Below, piece after piece: positions 22,431-32,652 of a stretch of DNA of 64,000 bases (positions within the stretch are counted from its first letter, which is position 1; every line of letters begins with the position of its first letter). The DNA is from Myotis daubentonii (taxonomy: Eukaryota; Chordata; Mammalia; Chiroptera; Vespertilionidae): positions 14,234,145-14,298,144 of the forward strand of contig NC_081851.1 in assembly GCF_963259705.1 (NCBI RefSeq), read 5' to 3'. The notes beneath the pieces are model-generated. The model was not told where the DNA came from. It was given only the letters and a program-made list of their open reading frames with translations, and ran no database searches. A program made the position numbers and the translations under genes.

Positions 22431-23476
22431 GTTTTATCAAGATTCTCAGTTTGCTTTTGAAATGTAGAGAGATTCGATCTACTAGTAATTTAAGGCTACC
22501 CAGATGCAACTGAGAAGTGAGTATGATGCTACTTCTAGTGTATAGGTTAAGATTTGGTCATTTTCATCCAAGCTAAAAATAATGACATTAATTGTATTAT
22601 AGTGTCCTGGCTGTTTAGACATATAACTCAGGGATTTATAATGAGAGTCACTATGATTATGGTCCATTTAAATCTCTTTTTCTTCACTTAGTATGTGGGA
22701 CCAGATTTCATGTTATGTGATGGTTAGATAGTCGAGTTAGCAATGGTCCCTGCTGCCAAAAACTTACATGTTTCTAGAGGAGAAAAGAAATGCCACGTAA
22801 GTAGATACAGTACTAGTTTTCAAATAGGGGAATGAGAAGCAAGGTCATGTTAAACAGTCAATCTTTCTCATCTTAATTCCATTTCTCTATCCCTTTTGGG
22901 ATACCAAGATTTCCAGGAGCAGAGGTCTGTAGTTAGGAATACAAACCTTTCTCTGCCCTGTTCATTTTGATGGTTGGCACAAGGGCAGGAAGGTGAATGT
23001 ATATGCAGTTGTGAAGCAGGGAAGTCTGCATGGTGGGTAAGCTCCCCCAGTGTCCCATGTGCACTTCACTGCCCCCTCTGCTTTACCCCCCATATGCTTA
23101 ATATGTGTTTAGTCTCCCAAGAATGTTGGTTTAATTTTTGGATATACAGGTAAGGTCTAATTTTTGTTTATTTATGTTTTTGGCAGCATAAAATGGTAAT
23201 GTAATAATAAAATACTTAATATAGAGAATTCTTGAGGTAAATTCCCATTTTTGAAATCCTGTAAGATACAGTATGATACATACACCCACACCCCCTCCTC
23301 TGTTAATCAGTGGCACCAAACCTAAGAGTTGGGCTTGGACTGAGTCTTACTCCACAGACAGAGCAGGAGACTTGTATCTCGATTGCTGTTCAATTTTAAT
23401 TAATAAATCTTGCTCCATAATGTTGCAAAAGAAATAAAAACCGCTTAAACATGTCTTACGTATGTAAATTTTTAAG

Positions 23477-23635
23477 GAAAGCTGGCAGTTAAGGAGAGGT
23501 GGAAGTGAAATTGGAGAAGTGGATTATGATGAGAAACTCTGTGTGGCTGGAAATATGGTGATCTGGAGCAAAGGAAGTAAAAGCCAGGCATTGGCTCTTT
23601 ACAAGGCCTTTACAGTTGATAGTCCTGTTCAACAG
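23477..23635 (+). pseudogene. ANAPC1: ANAPC1-like second coding exon
   Basis: Acceptor TTTTTAAG|GAAAGC and donor CAACAG|GTGAGT bracket 159 bp (53 codons, phase 0-0). The translation begins ESWQLRRGGSEIGEV and ends KAFTVDSPVQQ, collinear with APC1 residues following the first exon. One codon (an Asp in the IGE-D-VDYDE stretch) is missing as an in-frame 3-bp deletion. Several substitutions (for example Cys for Tyr) suggest relaxed constraint. The next APC1 exon (starting ALWCDF in the human protein) was not found downstream. Confidence 0.85.
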
Positions 23636-24040
23636 GTGAGTTGATTTGAATTTTAGTATTTGATTGATTATTGAGTAATTTTTTAAAAAAACAAAGCTTT
23701 TATCCTAAAATGTAACAGAAATGATAAAAAATATATAATGATCCCAGTAGCTAGATACATGTTTTAACATGTAGTGAAGATAATGGTAGGGAAATAAACA
23801 TTTCATTTATTTTCTGTATCATCATTTTTTTGCACTGTTCTTTTTCAATTTCATGGTAATGTTTAAACACTTGAGTAATTCAATTAGTTATTGCCAAAAA
23901 AATTCATAAGACTTAAATTTAAGGGTATAAGAATATATTAGCACGTGATTATATTTGGTTGCAAAGTGTTGAATAAATAAAAATCAGGTTCATAGTAAAA
24001 ATACTCAGAGAGTAAGGGAAAGGAAAAAATAATCTAATTT
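23636..24040. other. AT-rich spacer
   Basis: Low-complexity AT-rich, intron-like. Nothing recognised. Confidence 0.4.
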
Positions 24041-24044
24041 GCTG

Positions 24045-24165
24045 TCATTGCACATGCTTGGGTTGCTGGTTTGATCCACAGTCGGGGGCATGCAGGAGGC
24101 AGCCAATCAAAGTTTCTCATCATTGATGTTTCTATCTATCTCTTCCTTTCTGATGTCAATGAAAA
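24045..24165 (+). mobile_element. VES-type SINE, 5'-truncated
   Basis: It lacks the tRNA-like head. GCACATGCTTGGGTTGCTGG, GGGGGCATGCAGGAGGCAGC and a CT-rich tail are retained. Confidence 0.82.
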
Positions 24166-24639
24166 TGCATTCATATATGTATTCATATTTAATAAATTTA
24201 TATGTATATTTATTTATATGTAAACTACATATATTTGTAACTGATTATAAAAAAAGAATAGAAACAAATAAAACTTAGTAATTAAAGGGAGAGAATTAAG
24301 CATTTGCCCTGCCTTTTTAGGAAGCCTTGCAGTTCATCTCCAGTTAATAAAGGAAAACCCTTATTTAAAGAAGAATACCAGCTAATAAATACAGAAGGAA
24401 TGGTAGAATTTGAAAATCGCTATTCTGTGTAACCTCTTACTCCAGTGTGACCCCTGATTCAGACAAGGATTGTAAATGGGATAGTAATGCCATTGCGTGA
24501 AAGGTGTTAGCATGGCACCAAGGTGTCACCCAAAGTGAAGAAACAAATGCATCTCTACTTTGAAGCTGCATGTTGTTCTCCACCTCCACAACCTGGTGGG
24601 TTTACCATCACTGATAGGGGACAGAGGACTCTTTTATAC

Positions 24640-24920
24640 CTACAGCTATAATGAGGCATGGAGACATGATGTCATCTACTCAGTTTTCTACCCCCAAATA
24701 TTTGACATGAATATGTAGACCTAACTTCCAGTTATAGGAAATATGGGGGCTAGAGGATCAGTTTGTAAAATGAGATGAGGAATGGGTGGAGGTATAGATG
24801 AAACAAGAACCACCAGAAATTGAGAATTATTGAAGCTGGCTGTTGGAGATTTATTCTGTTACTTTGTTTACTTTGTATATATTTGAAATTTTGTATAATA
24901 AAGACTTAAAGAAAAAAACA
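24640..24920 (+). mobile_element. Old L1/L1M-type 3' end
   Basis: TGTATATATTTGAAATTTTG followed by TATAATAAAGACTTAAAGAAAA is the tail of an old L1 3' end. The upstream part is too decayed to define. Confidence 0.5.
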
Positions 24921-24996
24921 CTATGAGATACAATTAGACAAATCCAGAATACGGGATAGTCTACATTCTGGTCTCCTTAAAGGGTCAGTCATGGAG

Positions 24997-27173
24997 AGAA
25001 ACCAAGATGGCCGCATAGGTAAACACTGGAGTTTGCTGCCTCAAACAACCACTTCAAAAATACAAATAAAAGACGGAATGGGCATCATCCAGAACCACAG
25101 GAAGGTTGGCTGAGTGGAAATTCTACAACTAGAAGGGAGAAGGAAAGAGAAAACCATACCGAGACTCAGAGGAGTCGCAGTACGGCAGTAAAATACTATG
25201 GTGCGGATGTGCATGCAGAACGGGCTGGCGGCTCAGGGTGCGGTTGTCGTTTCCAATCAGGAGGGAGTCTCAGGCTCTGAGCTCCAGTTTCAGGCCAGTC
25301 TCTGGGGACCCAGACTCATACGGGAGAAGTGGGACTGTCTGGCATAGGTCAGAACTAGAGGGCAGCTTTCTCTCTGAGGGGCTTGCAGTGATTACTGGGA
25401 CAATGAGAAGCAGAGCCTCTGAGGGCTGGACTGCGAGTAGCCATAACTGCTAGCCCCGCCCTGTTGATCCTGTGGGAGCTGCCCCGCCCAAGCCCTGCAG
25501 GGAAGCTTTTGCTGGATAGCCTCAGGCAAAGGCTAGATTAGCACCTCCCTAGAGGTCCAGGAGCCAGGAAACCCAGAGGTCAGAGTGGGACCATCTAGTT
25601 TGCAGCTCCATGGAACCATAAAGGACACACTCGGGGCAGACTCAGTGAGCATCGAAGCCCCATTGAAGCAAGTCTTGCCCCAGAGGGGTGTGTCCAGCAC
25701 AGAAGTTCTCCCACTGCAGACACAGCTGATTCTCACAGGCAATTGGCCTGGAGGTCAATTCCTCCCAGTGATAACTACAACAATCAAGGCTTAACTACAA
25801 GTCTGTGCACAAAGAACACAAGGGGGTGCAGCAAGAGTGTCCTCCTCAGGTAATTGGGGAGGCTGAACCAGTGGGCCCTAGTGGACACTCAGCACAGAAA
25901 ACCACTTTATCAACACAGGGAAGCATAAAAAATGCAGAGACAAAGAAAAAGGACACAAATGACAGAAATGGAGGAAAGCAAACTACTGTATATAGAGTTC
26001 AAAACCACACTTTTAAGGGTTTTCAAGAATTTTCTAGAAACTGCCGATAAACTTAATGAGATCTACAAGACATATAATGAGACCCTCGAGGTTGTGATAA
26101 AGGGCCAACAAGAAATTAAGCATACACTGAGTGAAATAAAGAATAGTATACAGACTCCCAACAGCAGACTAGAGGATTGCAAGAATCAAGTCAACGATTT
26201 GAAATAGAAGAAGCAATAAACACCCAACCAGAAAAGCAAAATGAAAAAAGAATCCAAAAATACGAAGATAGTGTAAGGAGCCTCTGGAAGAGCTTTAAGC
26301 ATTCCAACATCTGAATTATAGGGGTGCCAGAAGAAGAGAGAGAGCAAAATATTGAAAACCTATTTGGATAAATAATGACAGAAAACTTCCTCTACCTGGT
26401 GAAATAAATAGACTTACCAGTCCAGGAAGCGCAGAGAATCCGAAACAAAAGGAATCCAAAGAGGACCACACCAAGACACATCATAATTAAAATGCCAAGA
26501 GCAAAAGACAAAGAGAGAATCTTGAAAGCATCAAGAGACAGAAAGTCAGTTACCTACAAGGGAGTACCCATATGACTGTCAGCTGATTTCTCAACAGAAA
26601 CTTTGCAGGCCAGAAGGGAGTAGCAAGAAATATTCAAAGTGATGAATGCCAAGAACCTACAACCAACATTACTTTATGCAGCAAAGCTATCATTCAGAAT
26701 TGAAGGTCAGATAAAGAGCTTCACAGATAAGAAAAAGCTAAAGGAGTTCACCACCAAACCAATATTATATGAAATGCTGAAAGGTATCCTTTAAGAAGAG
26801 GAGGAAGAAGAAAAAGGTAAAGATACAAATTATGAACACTAAATACACATCTATCAACAAGTGAATCTGAAAATCAAGTAAACAATCTGATGAACAGAAT
26901 GAACTGGTGATTGTAATAGAATCAGGGGGCATGTAAAGGGAGTGGACTGGCTATTCTTGGGGGGCAAAGGGGTGAGGGGAATGCAGGAAGAGACTATAAA
27001 AATAGTGCACCTATGGATGAGGACAGTGGATGGGGAGTGAGGGAGGAGGGTGGGGTGGGAAATGGGTGGAGGGGATTTATGGGGGTGGGGAAAAAGGAAC
27101 AAATTTAATAATCTGAACATAATGATTTAATTAATAAAAAAAAGAACAGTAGTTAACAGCAAAAAAAAAAAAG
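24997..27173 (+). mobile_element. HAL1-like (half-L1) element carrying ORF1 only
   Basis: It begins near the GCC-rich AACCAAGATGGCCGCATAGG typical of L1/HAL1 5' ends. It carries an ORF1-like frame with coiled-coil segments at about 25932-26207 and then a frame-disrupted RNA-binding part at about 26310-26800 (NPKRTTPRHIIIKMPRAKDK, ERILKASRDRKSVTYKG). It then passes directly to a G-rich 3' UTR and A-rich tail at about 27170, with no endonuclease or reverse transcriptase sequence. AGTCATGGAG (24987-24996) and AGTCATAGAG (27174-27183) are a probable target duplication with one mismatch. Stops in ORF1 (for example about 26205, 26370, 26405) make it inactive. Confidence 0.8.
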
Positions 27174-27541
27174 AGTCATAGAGGGGGAAAAAGTTGGGGC
27201 CTATTCTAGGTTAAAAGAGACTAAAGGACATCACCAGATGCAATATTTTTTGCACCATTTTGAATGAACTTTGATTGAGTCCTTGTTCTAGAAAATTGTC
27301 TTAAAAAACATTTTGGGGAAAATTTGAAAAAGTTGCAAATGGACTGAATATTAGGTGATGTTAGAAAAATTTTTTCTTTGGCAAGATGATGGTTTTGTGG
27401 TGTTTAGGAGAGAATATTTATTTTGGGGAAATGCATGAGGAAGTCATGATGTGGGGGATTTTCAGGTAGTAAGCACCCCCCACTCAAATCCCTCACATGC
27501 ACATAAGCAGATATGGCAGAATGGTAACCACAGTTAGATTT

Positions 27542-27584
27542 ATTTGTTTATTTTTAAAACATTTTTTATTGATTTTAGTGAGGA

Positions 27585-27647
<63 letters not shown>

Positions 27648-27812
27648 TCATTAACATCAATGGTAAGAAGAGAATCATTGATCGGCTGCCTCCTGCATGC
27701 CCACTACTGGGGATTGAGCCTGCGACCTGGGTATGTGCCCTTGACTGGAATCAAACCCAGGACCAGTCCGCAGGCCGATGCTCTATCCACTGAGCCAAAC
27801 CGGCTAGGCCTT
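27542..27812 (-). mobile_element. VES-type SINE with expanded (GA)n
   Basis: The minus strand begins GGCCTAGCCGGTTTGGCTCA and GTGGATAGAGCATCGGCC. The CT tail has expanded (GA on the + strand at about 27589-27643). CAGTTAGATTTAT before and CTGTTAGATTTAG after suggest a target duplication. Confidence 0.95.
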
Positions 27813-28174
27813 AACAACTGTTAGATTTAGACGAAACAGGTGTTCACTGTATTATTTCAACTTTTCTTACTGGATATTTTCAGAATAAAAAGTTTTGGGG
27901 CGGGGGAGAATATATTTATAGCAGTTGAATTAATTGTTGGGCTATTGACCAGAGATTTCAAGACTTTTTGACTAATGTTAAATTCCTTAGTGGTAAGCAC
28001 TGCAATCTTGGTACCTAGATATTGCTTTTTTGTGTGTTCCCCCATTAATTGTTTCCTGATGAACATTGGACCCTTCTAACAATATACTGGGAACGATAAA
28101 CTGAATTATTCCTAAACTTGAGGGCATGTGTAAAAGCATTTCTGTCCAGGAGTGTTGAAGCCAGTGACCATTTT

Positions 28175-28392
28175 TTTAAAAATATATTTGTATTGATTTC
28201 AGAGAGGAAGGGAGAGGGATAGAAAGATAGAAACATCAATGATGAGAGAGAATCATTGATCGGCTGCCTCCTGCACGCCCCCTACTGGAGATTGAGCCCG
28301 CAACCCGGGCATGTGCCCTTGACTGGAATCGAACCTGGGACCCTTCAGTCTACAGGCTAACGCTCTATCCACTGAGCCAAACCAGCTAGGAC
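28175..28392 (-). mobile_element. VES-type SINE with perfect 15-bp target duplication
   Basis: GCCAGTGACCATTTT flanks it at 28160-28174 and 28393-28407. The sequence is close to an intact VES (CCTAGCTGGTTTGGCTCAGT, TGGATAGAGCGTTAGCC), so it is probably young. Confidence 0.96.
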
Positions 28393-28502
28393 GCCAGTGA
28401 CCATTTTGATGATATTTCCACCCCCCACCCCACCCCATGTCAAGATATGGTCAGTGTAGTTGTGAAAGTGGCATGACAATATTCAACAAGTGTTTGTTTG
28501 TT

Positions 28503-28702
28503 TTTTAAATATCTATTTCTATATTTCAGAGAGGAAGGGAGAGGGAGAGAGAGATAGAAACATCAATGATGAGAGAGAATCATTGATTGGCTGCCTCCTG
28601 GGGATCGAGGCTGCAACTCAAACATATGCCCTGACCTGGAATCAAACTGTGACCTCCTGGTTCATTGGTCGATGCTTAACCACAGAGCCATGCTGGCCGG
28701 GC
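28503..28702 (-). mobile_element. VES-type SINE
   Basis: The minus strand begins CCCGGCCAGCATGGCTCTGT. The body lacks part of the CCCCAGTAGGGG region and ends with CT-rich sequence. Confidence 0.9.
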
Positions 28703-29545
28703 TCAAACTAATTCTTTGCTTCTATGTTTCCATCTTAAATTCTCCAAAGGATGATTGCATGTTCACTAGATTCCATGGATGTGCAATTAGATGAATTGTC
28801 TCTTTTGTCTCCGTTATAAGATTGCTTGTAAATAGAACAATAAGATTTTTAATTTCAGTCATTTTGGTCTGGAAAACATATTGTTCTTTAGTCTTCTTAC
28901 TATATGGGGGAAGATATTTTATATTTTGGTTAGGAATCAATACCAGGTGTATGTGACTCAGATTTAGTTGAATGAATAAAAACAGATAACTAAAATGCTG
29001 TATGCAGATAAATTAAAATGCCATGTAATACCTGTGTGTCCACAGTGTGGTGAGAGTCAGGGGACTGGCTCTGAAGGAAGGATTTCTCAAAGAAGTTGCT
29101 GTTTGAACTGGAAGTTGGGAAAAGAAGGGCATTCTAGGCAGAGCGAATCAGCCAAATGATTTATGGAAAAACATGTTTTCTAAGTTCAGAATGGATGTAC
29201 ACAGGGTTTGGGTGTGGAGAGATGCTTGCAGGTGCTGAGTGGATCCAAACTGAAGGGCCTTGTTTGTACCTGGGAACTTGAAATTTAAACTGTACACAGA
29301 AGGAGCCTGTCAAGGATGTTAAAATGGAAAGTACATCTTCAGTTCTGTATTTTGAGAAGATATGACTTTGGTGGCAGTGTGTAGGATCTGTCGGATTGGC
29401 TGGAGAGTAGAGAGAATGTTGTCAAGGATACTGTTCTATGATAGTTCAGGGGAAAAAGATTGGCTCTGAAGAGAGAAGACAGAAATGAGAGACAGAGTTG
29501 AGGGAAGGTGCAAGTCCTGAGACATCAGGAGTAAGGGAGAATATG
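28703..29545. other. Unannotated spacer
   Basis: Non-coding sequence without a recognisable domain or repeat. Confidence 0.4.
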
Positions 29546-29555
29546 AAAATACTAT

Positions 29556-29654
29556 TGGGGTGGGGATGGAAGTGGCCCGGAAGAGATTAATGCGGGGAAA
29601 GGAGAACATATGTAATACTTTCAACAATATAAATTAAAAAAATAAAAATAAAAT
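29556..29654 (+). mobile_element. 99-bp L1 3'-end insertion with target duplication
   Basis: A short L1 3' end (GGAGAACATATGTAATACTT, TCAACAATATAAATT, A-rich tail) flanked by AAAATACTAT at 29546-29555 and 29655-29664. Confidence 0.8.
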
Positions 29655-30081
29655 AAAATACTATCTGCTTTTAGAGACTGGGAGGATGGGATTTCATAAA
29701 AGGAAGCTGAGTCAATAATAGGTACAGCGTAAATTTGGGACATTTCAGGTGGGAGTGCAGCTCTAATGCCGGTTTTTCCTAAATTCAACAACCACAGATC
29801 AGACAATTCAATTTAAAACTGGACAGAGGGCTTTAACGGACATTTCTCTAAATGGCCAATGAGCTCATGAAACAGTGCTCAGCATGTTTAATAATTAGGC
29901 AAATGCAAATCAAAACCACAGTGAGATACCATGTCATACCTACTGAGATGACTGATATATTAAACAATGAAAAAAATAAGTGAGGATGTTGAAACTGGAA
30001 CCCTGTGATTACTGGTGGAAAAGTAAAAAAAAAATGCTACTGTGGGAAACCATTTGCTGTTTCTCAAAATATTAAACCTAG

Positions 30082-30170
30082 GCAGGGTGGAGGGGATCAA
30101 TGGGGGATAGAAAGGGACATCTATAATAATTGCAACAATAAATTTCAAGATAAATTAGCGGGGGGGGGAG
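30082..30170 (+). mobile_element. 89-bp L1 3'-end insertion nested in the old L1
   Basis: TTAAACCTAG at 30072-30081 and 30171-30180 flanks GCAGGGTGGAGGGGATCAAT and an ACATCTATAATAATTGCAAC-type 3' end. The end is G-rich rather than A-rich, which is odd for a tail. Confidence 0.7.
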
Positions 30171-30233
30171 TTAAACCTAGAATTACCATATGATCCAACA
30201 ATTCCCCTTTTGAGTATATATATACAAAAGACA

Positions 30234-30456
30234 GAAGCATCGATCAGATGCTCAAACCTCAGAGGGAACATAGGGGAGGGTGGGGGTAAGGGATAGAGGT
30301 CAACCAAAGGACTTGTATACATGCATATAAGCATAACCAATGGACACAGACCTAGGGGAGTGAGTTCATGAACGGGAGTGGGGTGGGGGGCAATGGGGGG
30401 ATAAGTACATATGTAATAGCTTAATAAAAAAATGTTGAAATAAAAAGAAAAGATTT
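30234..30456 (+). mobile_element. L1 3'-UTR insertion nested in the old L1
   Basis: A G-rich L1 3' UTR (GGACTTGTATACATGCATAT, AAGCATAACCAATGGACACA) with an A-rich tail at about 30423-30456 lies inside a TATACAAAAGA/GAAAAGATTTGAAAGCAGG target. It closely resembles the 3' UTR of the L1 at 14344-15021. Confidence 0.78.
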
Positions 30457-30935
30457 GAAAGCAGGGACTCAGTCGAACACCAGTGTTCATAGCAATATTC
30501 ACAATAGTTGAAATTGGAAACAACCCCAATGTGTATGGAGAGATGACTGGATATACAATATGTGGTATATGCCTACAATGAAAAATTTAGCCTTTAAAAT
30601 GAAGGAAATTCTGAGATGTGCTACAACATGGATGAACCTTGAGGATGTTATACCCAACATAACATAAATACTGTATAATTCCACCTTCATGGGGTACTTT
30701 GCTTTGAATAGGTAAATTCATAAGAACAGAAAATATAATAGAAGCTGAGGGAGGGAGAAAGGGGGAGTTGTTGAATTGGCAGTTTCTGGTTGGGATAATG
30801 GAAAAGTTCTGGAAATGGATAGAATTGAGGCTACACAACTTTATGAATGAATGTATTTAATGGTACTGAATTTGTACACCACAAAATGGTTAAAATGGTA
30901 AATTTTACATTATGTATATTTAACCACAATTAAAA

Positions 30936-31868
30936 AACCCATAAAATACCATTAAATAATTTCAAGTGATTGTTAGGCATGCTAGTGAAAGTTGAATGGC
31001 ATTTCCTAGTTTTTGTTTTGCAAGATGAAAGGGAAAGTTTAGTTTTTCTAAAGATTTTTTTCTGACTGTCTAAGAATGATAACATCATTAAGAAACCTGT
31101 AGGTTATGAATAGCTCTTCTGGTAATCTTTAGTTTTATAAAGGACATAAGGTCAATACTGGTTGAGCCACGGTTTGAGGTCACTTTTGTGGCAAGGCTTC
31201 TATCTAGTAGATTTTTAAATTTTTGTCTACTCTTTTTTTAAAATTTATTTACACACATAGTTTATCTTTTCTTATAATATTTATCATTAATTTGTTTAAT
31301 TTTATTTTACCTTTTTTAGTTCCCATGGTGCATGGGTTGAGCTGGTGATAAGGTAGTATATAGCTATATGTCATAATTATTTATTTATTTTTAAAATCTT
31401 TCCTTTTGAAAGTATTATAGATGTCCCCCCTTTTTTATTGTCCCCTTATAGCTCACCACAATTTTTATTTAGATATTATTTGTTAAGAGGCTATTATTTA
31501 GATGCAATTCTTAGATAAGCATTTTGTTTTAATTTTAGGTATTTATCATATCACAGGGTAAGTGGGGAAAAGCCTACAATAAGTTTCTTTTTGGAATTTT
31601 ATTGAACTTTTTGATTCCAAATGTATACCTCTTTTTTTCTTGTTCAAAACAAAATGAATAATTGTGGTTTTTGTCTAAGCATTTTTATATTATTTATTAA
31701 AGGAAGAGTCCCACATCTCTTTCCGGAGAAGGTGCTGTGGAGACTGTGGAAATGACAACAAAGAGCCTCAAATCTCATGGAGAAAGTGCTTTGGAGACTG
31801 GAAATGACAACAGAGGATTTACAAGATCACTAAAGTCATTTAGGTTTTTTGATATTCCTTTCATTTTT
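30936..31868. other. AT-rich spacer
   Basis: No gene recognised. At about 31705-31830 a GAGAAGGTGCTGTGGAGACTGG-type phrase of about 50 bp occurs twice imperfectly (GGAGAAAGTGCTTTGGAGAC). I could not assign it. Confidence 0.4.
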
Positions 31869-31879
31869 AGGCATTGTGA

Positions 31880-32103
31880 TTACTTAATTTTTAAAATGTT
31901 TTAATTGCTTTTAGGGCCAGGAAGGGGGAGGGAGAGAGATAGAAATATCCTTGATGAGAGAGAATCATCAGTTGGCTGCCTCCTGCACACTCCCTCCTGG
32001 GAATAAAACCGGAAACCTGGGCATGTGCCCTGGTCAGGAATTGAACCATGACCTCTTGGTTCATGGATTGATGCTCAACCACTGAGCAACACCTGCTGGG
32101 CCA
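31880..32103 (-). mobile_element. VES-type SINE with target duplication
   Basis: The minus strand begins GGCCCAGCAGGTGTTGCTCA. GCATTGTGATT occurs at 31869-31879 and 32104-32114. Confidence 0.92.
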
Positions 32104-32171
32104 GCATTGTGATTTTTTTTTCCATATTCTTAGATCAACTTAATGTGAAAATGGAACTTGAATTGCTTTAA

Positions 32172-32377
32172 TTTTTATTTTTTATTATTTTTTTTATATA
32201 CTGCCCTTGACTTCAAGGAGCCCACAGTCTAGGTCATGATTTTTATTTTGTAGTATTTAGCAGTATTTTTAATAAAAGGGCACTATACATGGACTCAGAG
32301 AAGATAACAGGTGAAAATGAGGACTCTGGACTGGAGGATCTTAAAGGTTCCTTTCTCATTCATAATCTCTGATTCTT
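32172..32377 (-). mobile_element. Putative L1 3' transduction
   Basis: On the minus strand the L1 poly(A) (AATAAAAAAAAA at about 32385-32376) is followed by non-L1 sequence (GAATCAGAGATTATGAATGA and GACCTAGACTGTGGGCTCC). A second A-rich tail (AAAAAAAATAATAAAAAATA) then abuts the target duplication. This is the structure made when L1 transcription reads past its own poly(A) signal and the downstream flank is co-retrotransposed. Confidence 0.72.
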
Positions 32378-32652
32378 TTTTTTTTATTGCTTAAAGTAAT
32401 ACAAAGGGTATTACATATGTGTCCATTTCCCCCCACCCCCGCCCTAGACAGTCCCCTAGCTCCCCTATCCCCCAGTGTCTTATGTCCATTGGTTATGTTT
32501 ATATGCGTGCATACAAGTCCTTTGGTTGATCTCTTACCCCGCTACCTCCTGTCCCCCAGCCCTCCCTGGCCTTCCCGCTGCAGTTTGACAATCTGTTTGA
32601 GGCAGCTCTGCCTCTGTATCTATTATTGTTCAAAAGTTTATAATGGTCTCTA

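Larger units (their letters stand above)
29808..30935 (+). mobile_element. Old L1 3' region with nested younger L1 ends
   Basis: Decayed ORF2 sequence (AATGCAAATCAAAACCACAG, GTGAGATACCATGTCATACC, then AATTACCATATGATCCAACA and AACAACCCCAATGTGTATGG) ends in AAATGGTAAATTTTACATTATG and an A-rich tail. Two younger L1 ends interrupt it. Confidence 0.85.
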
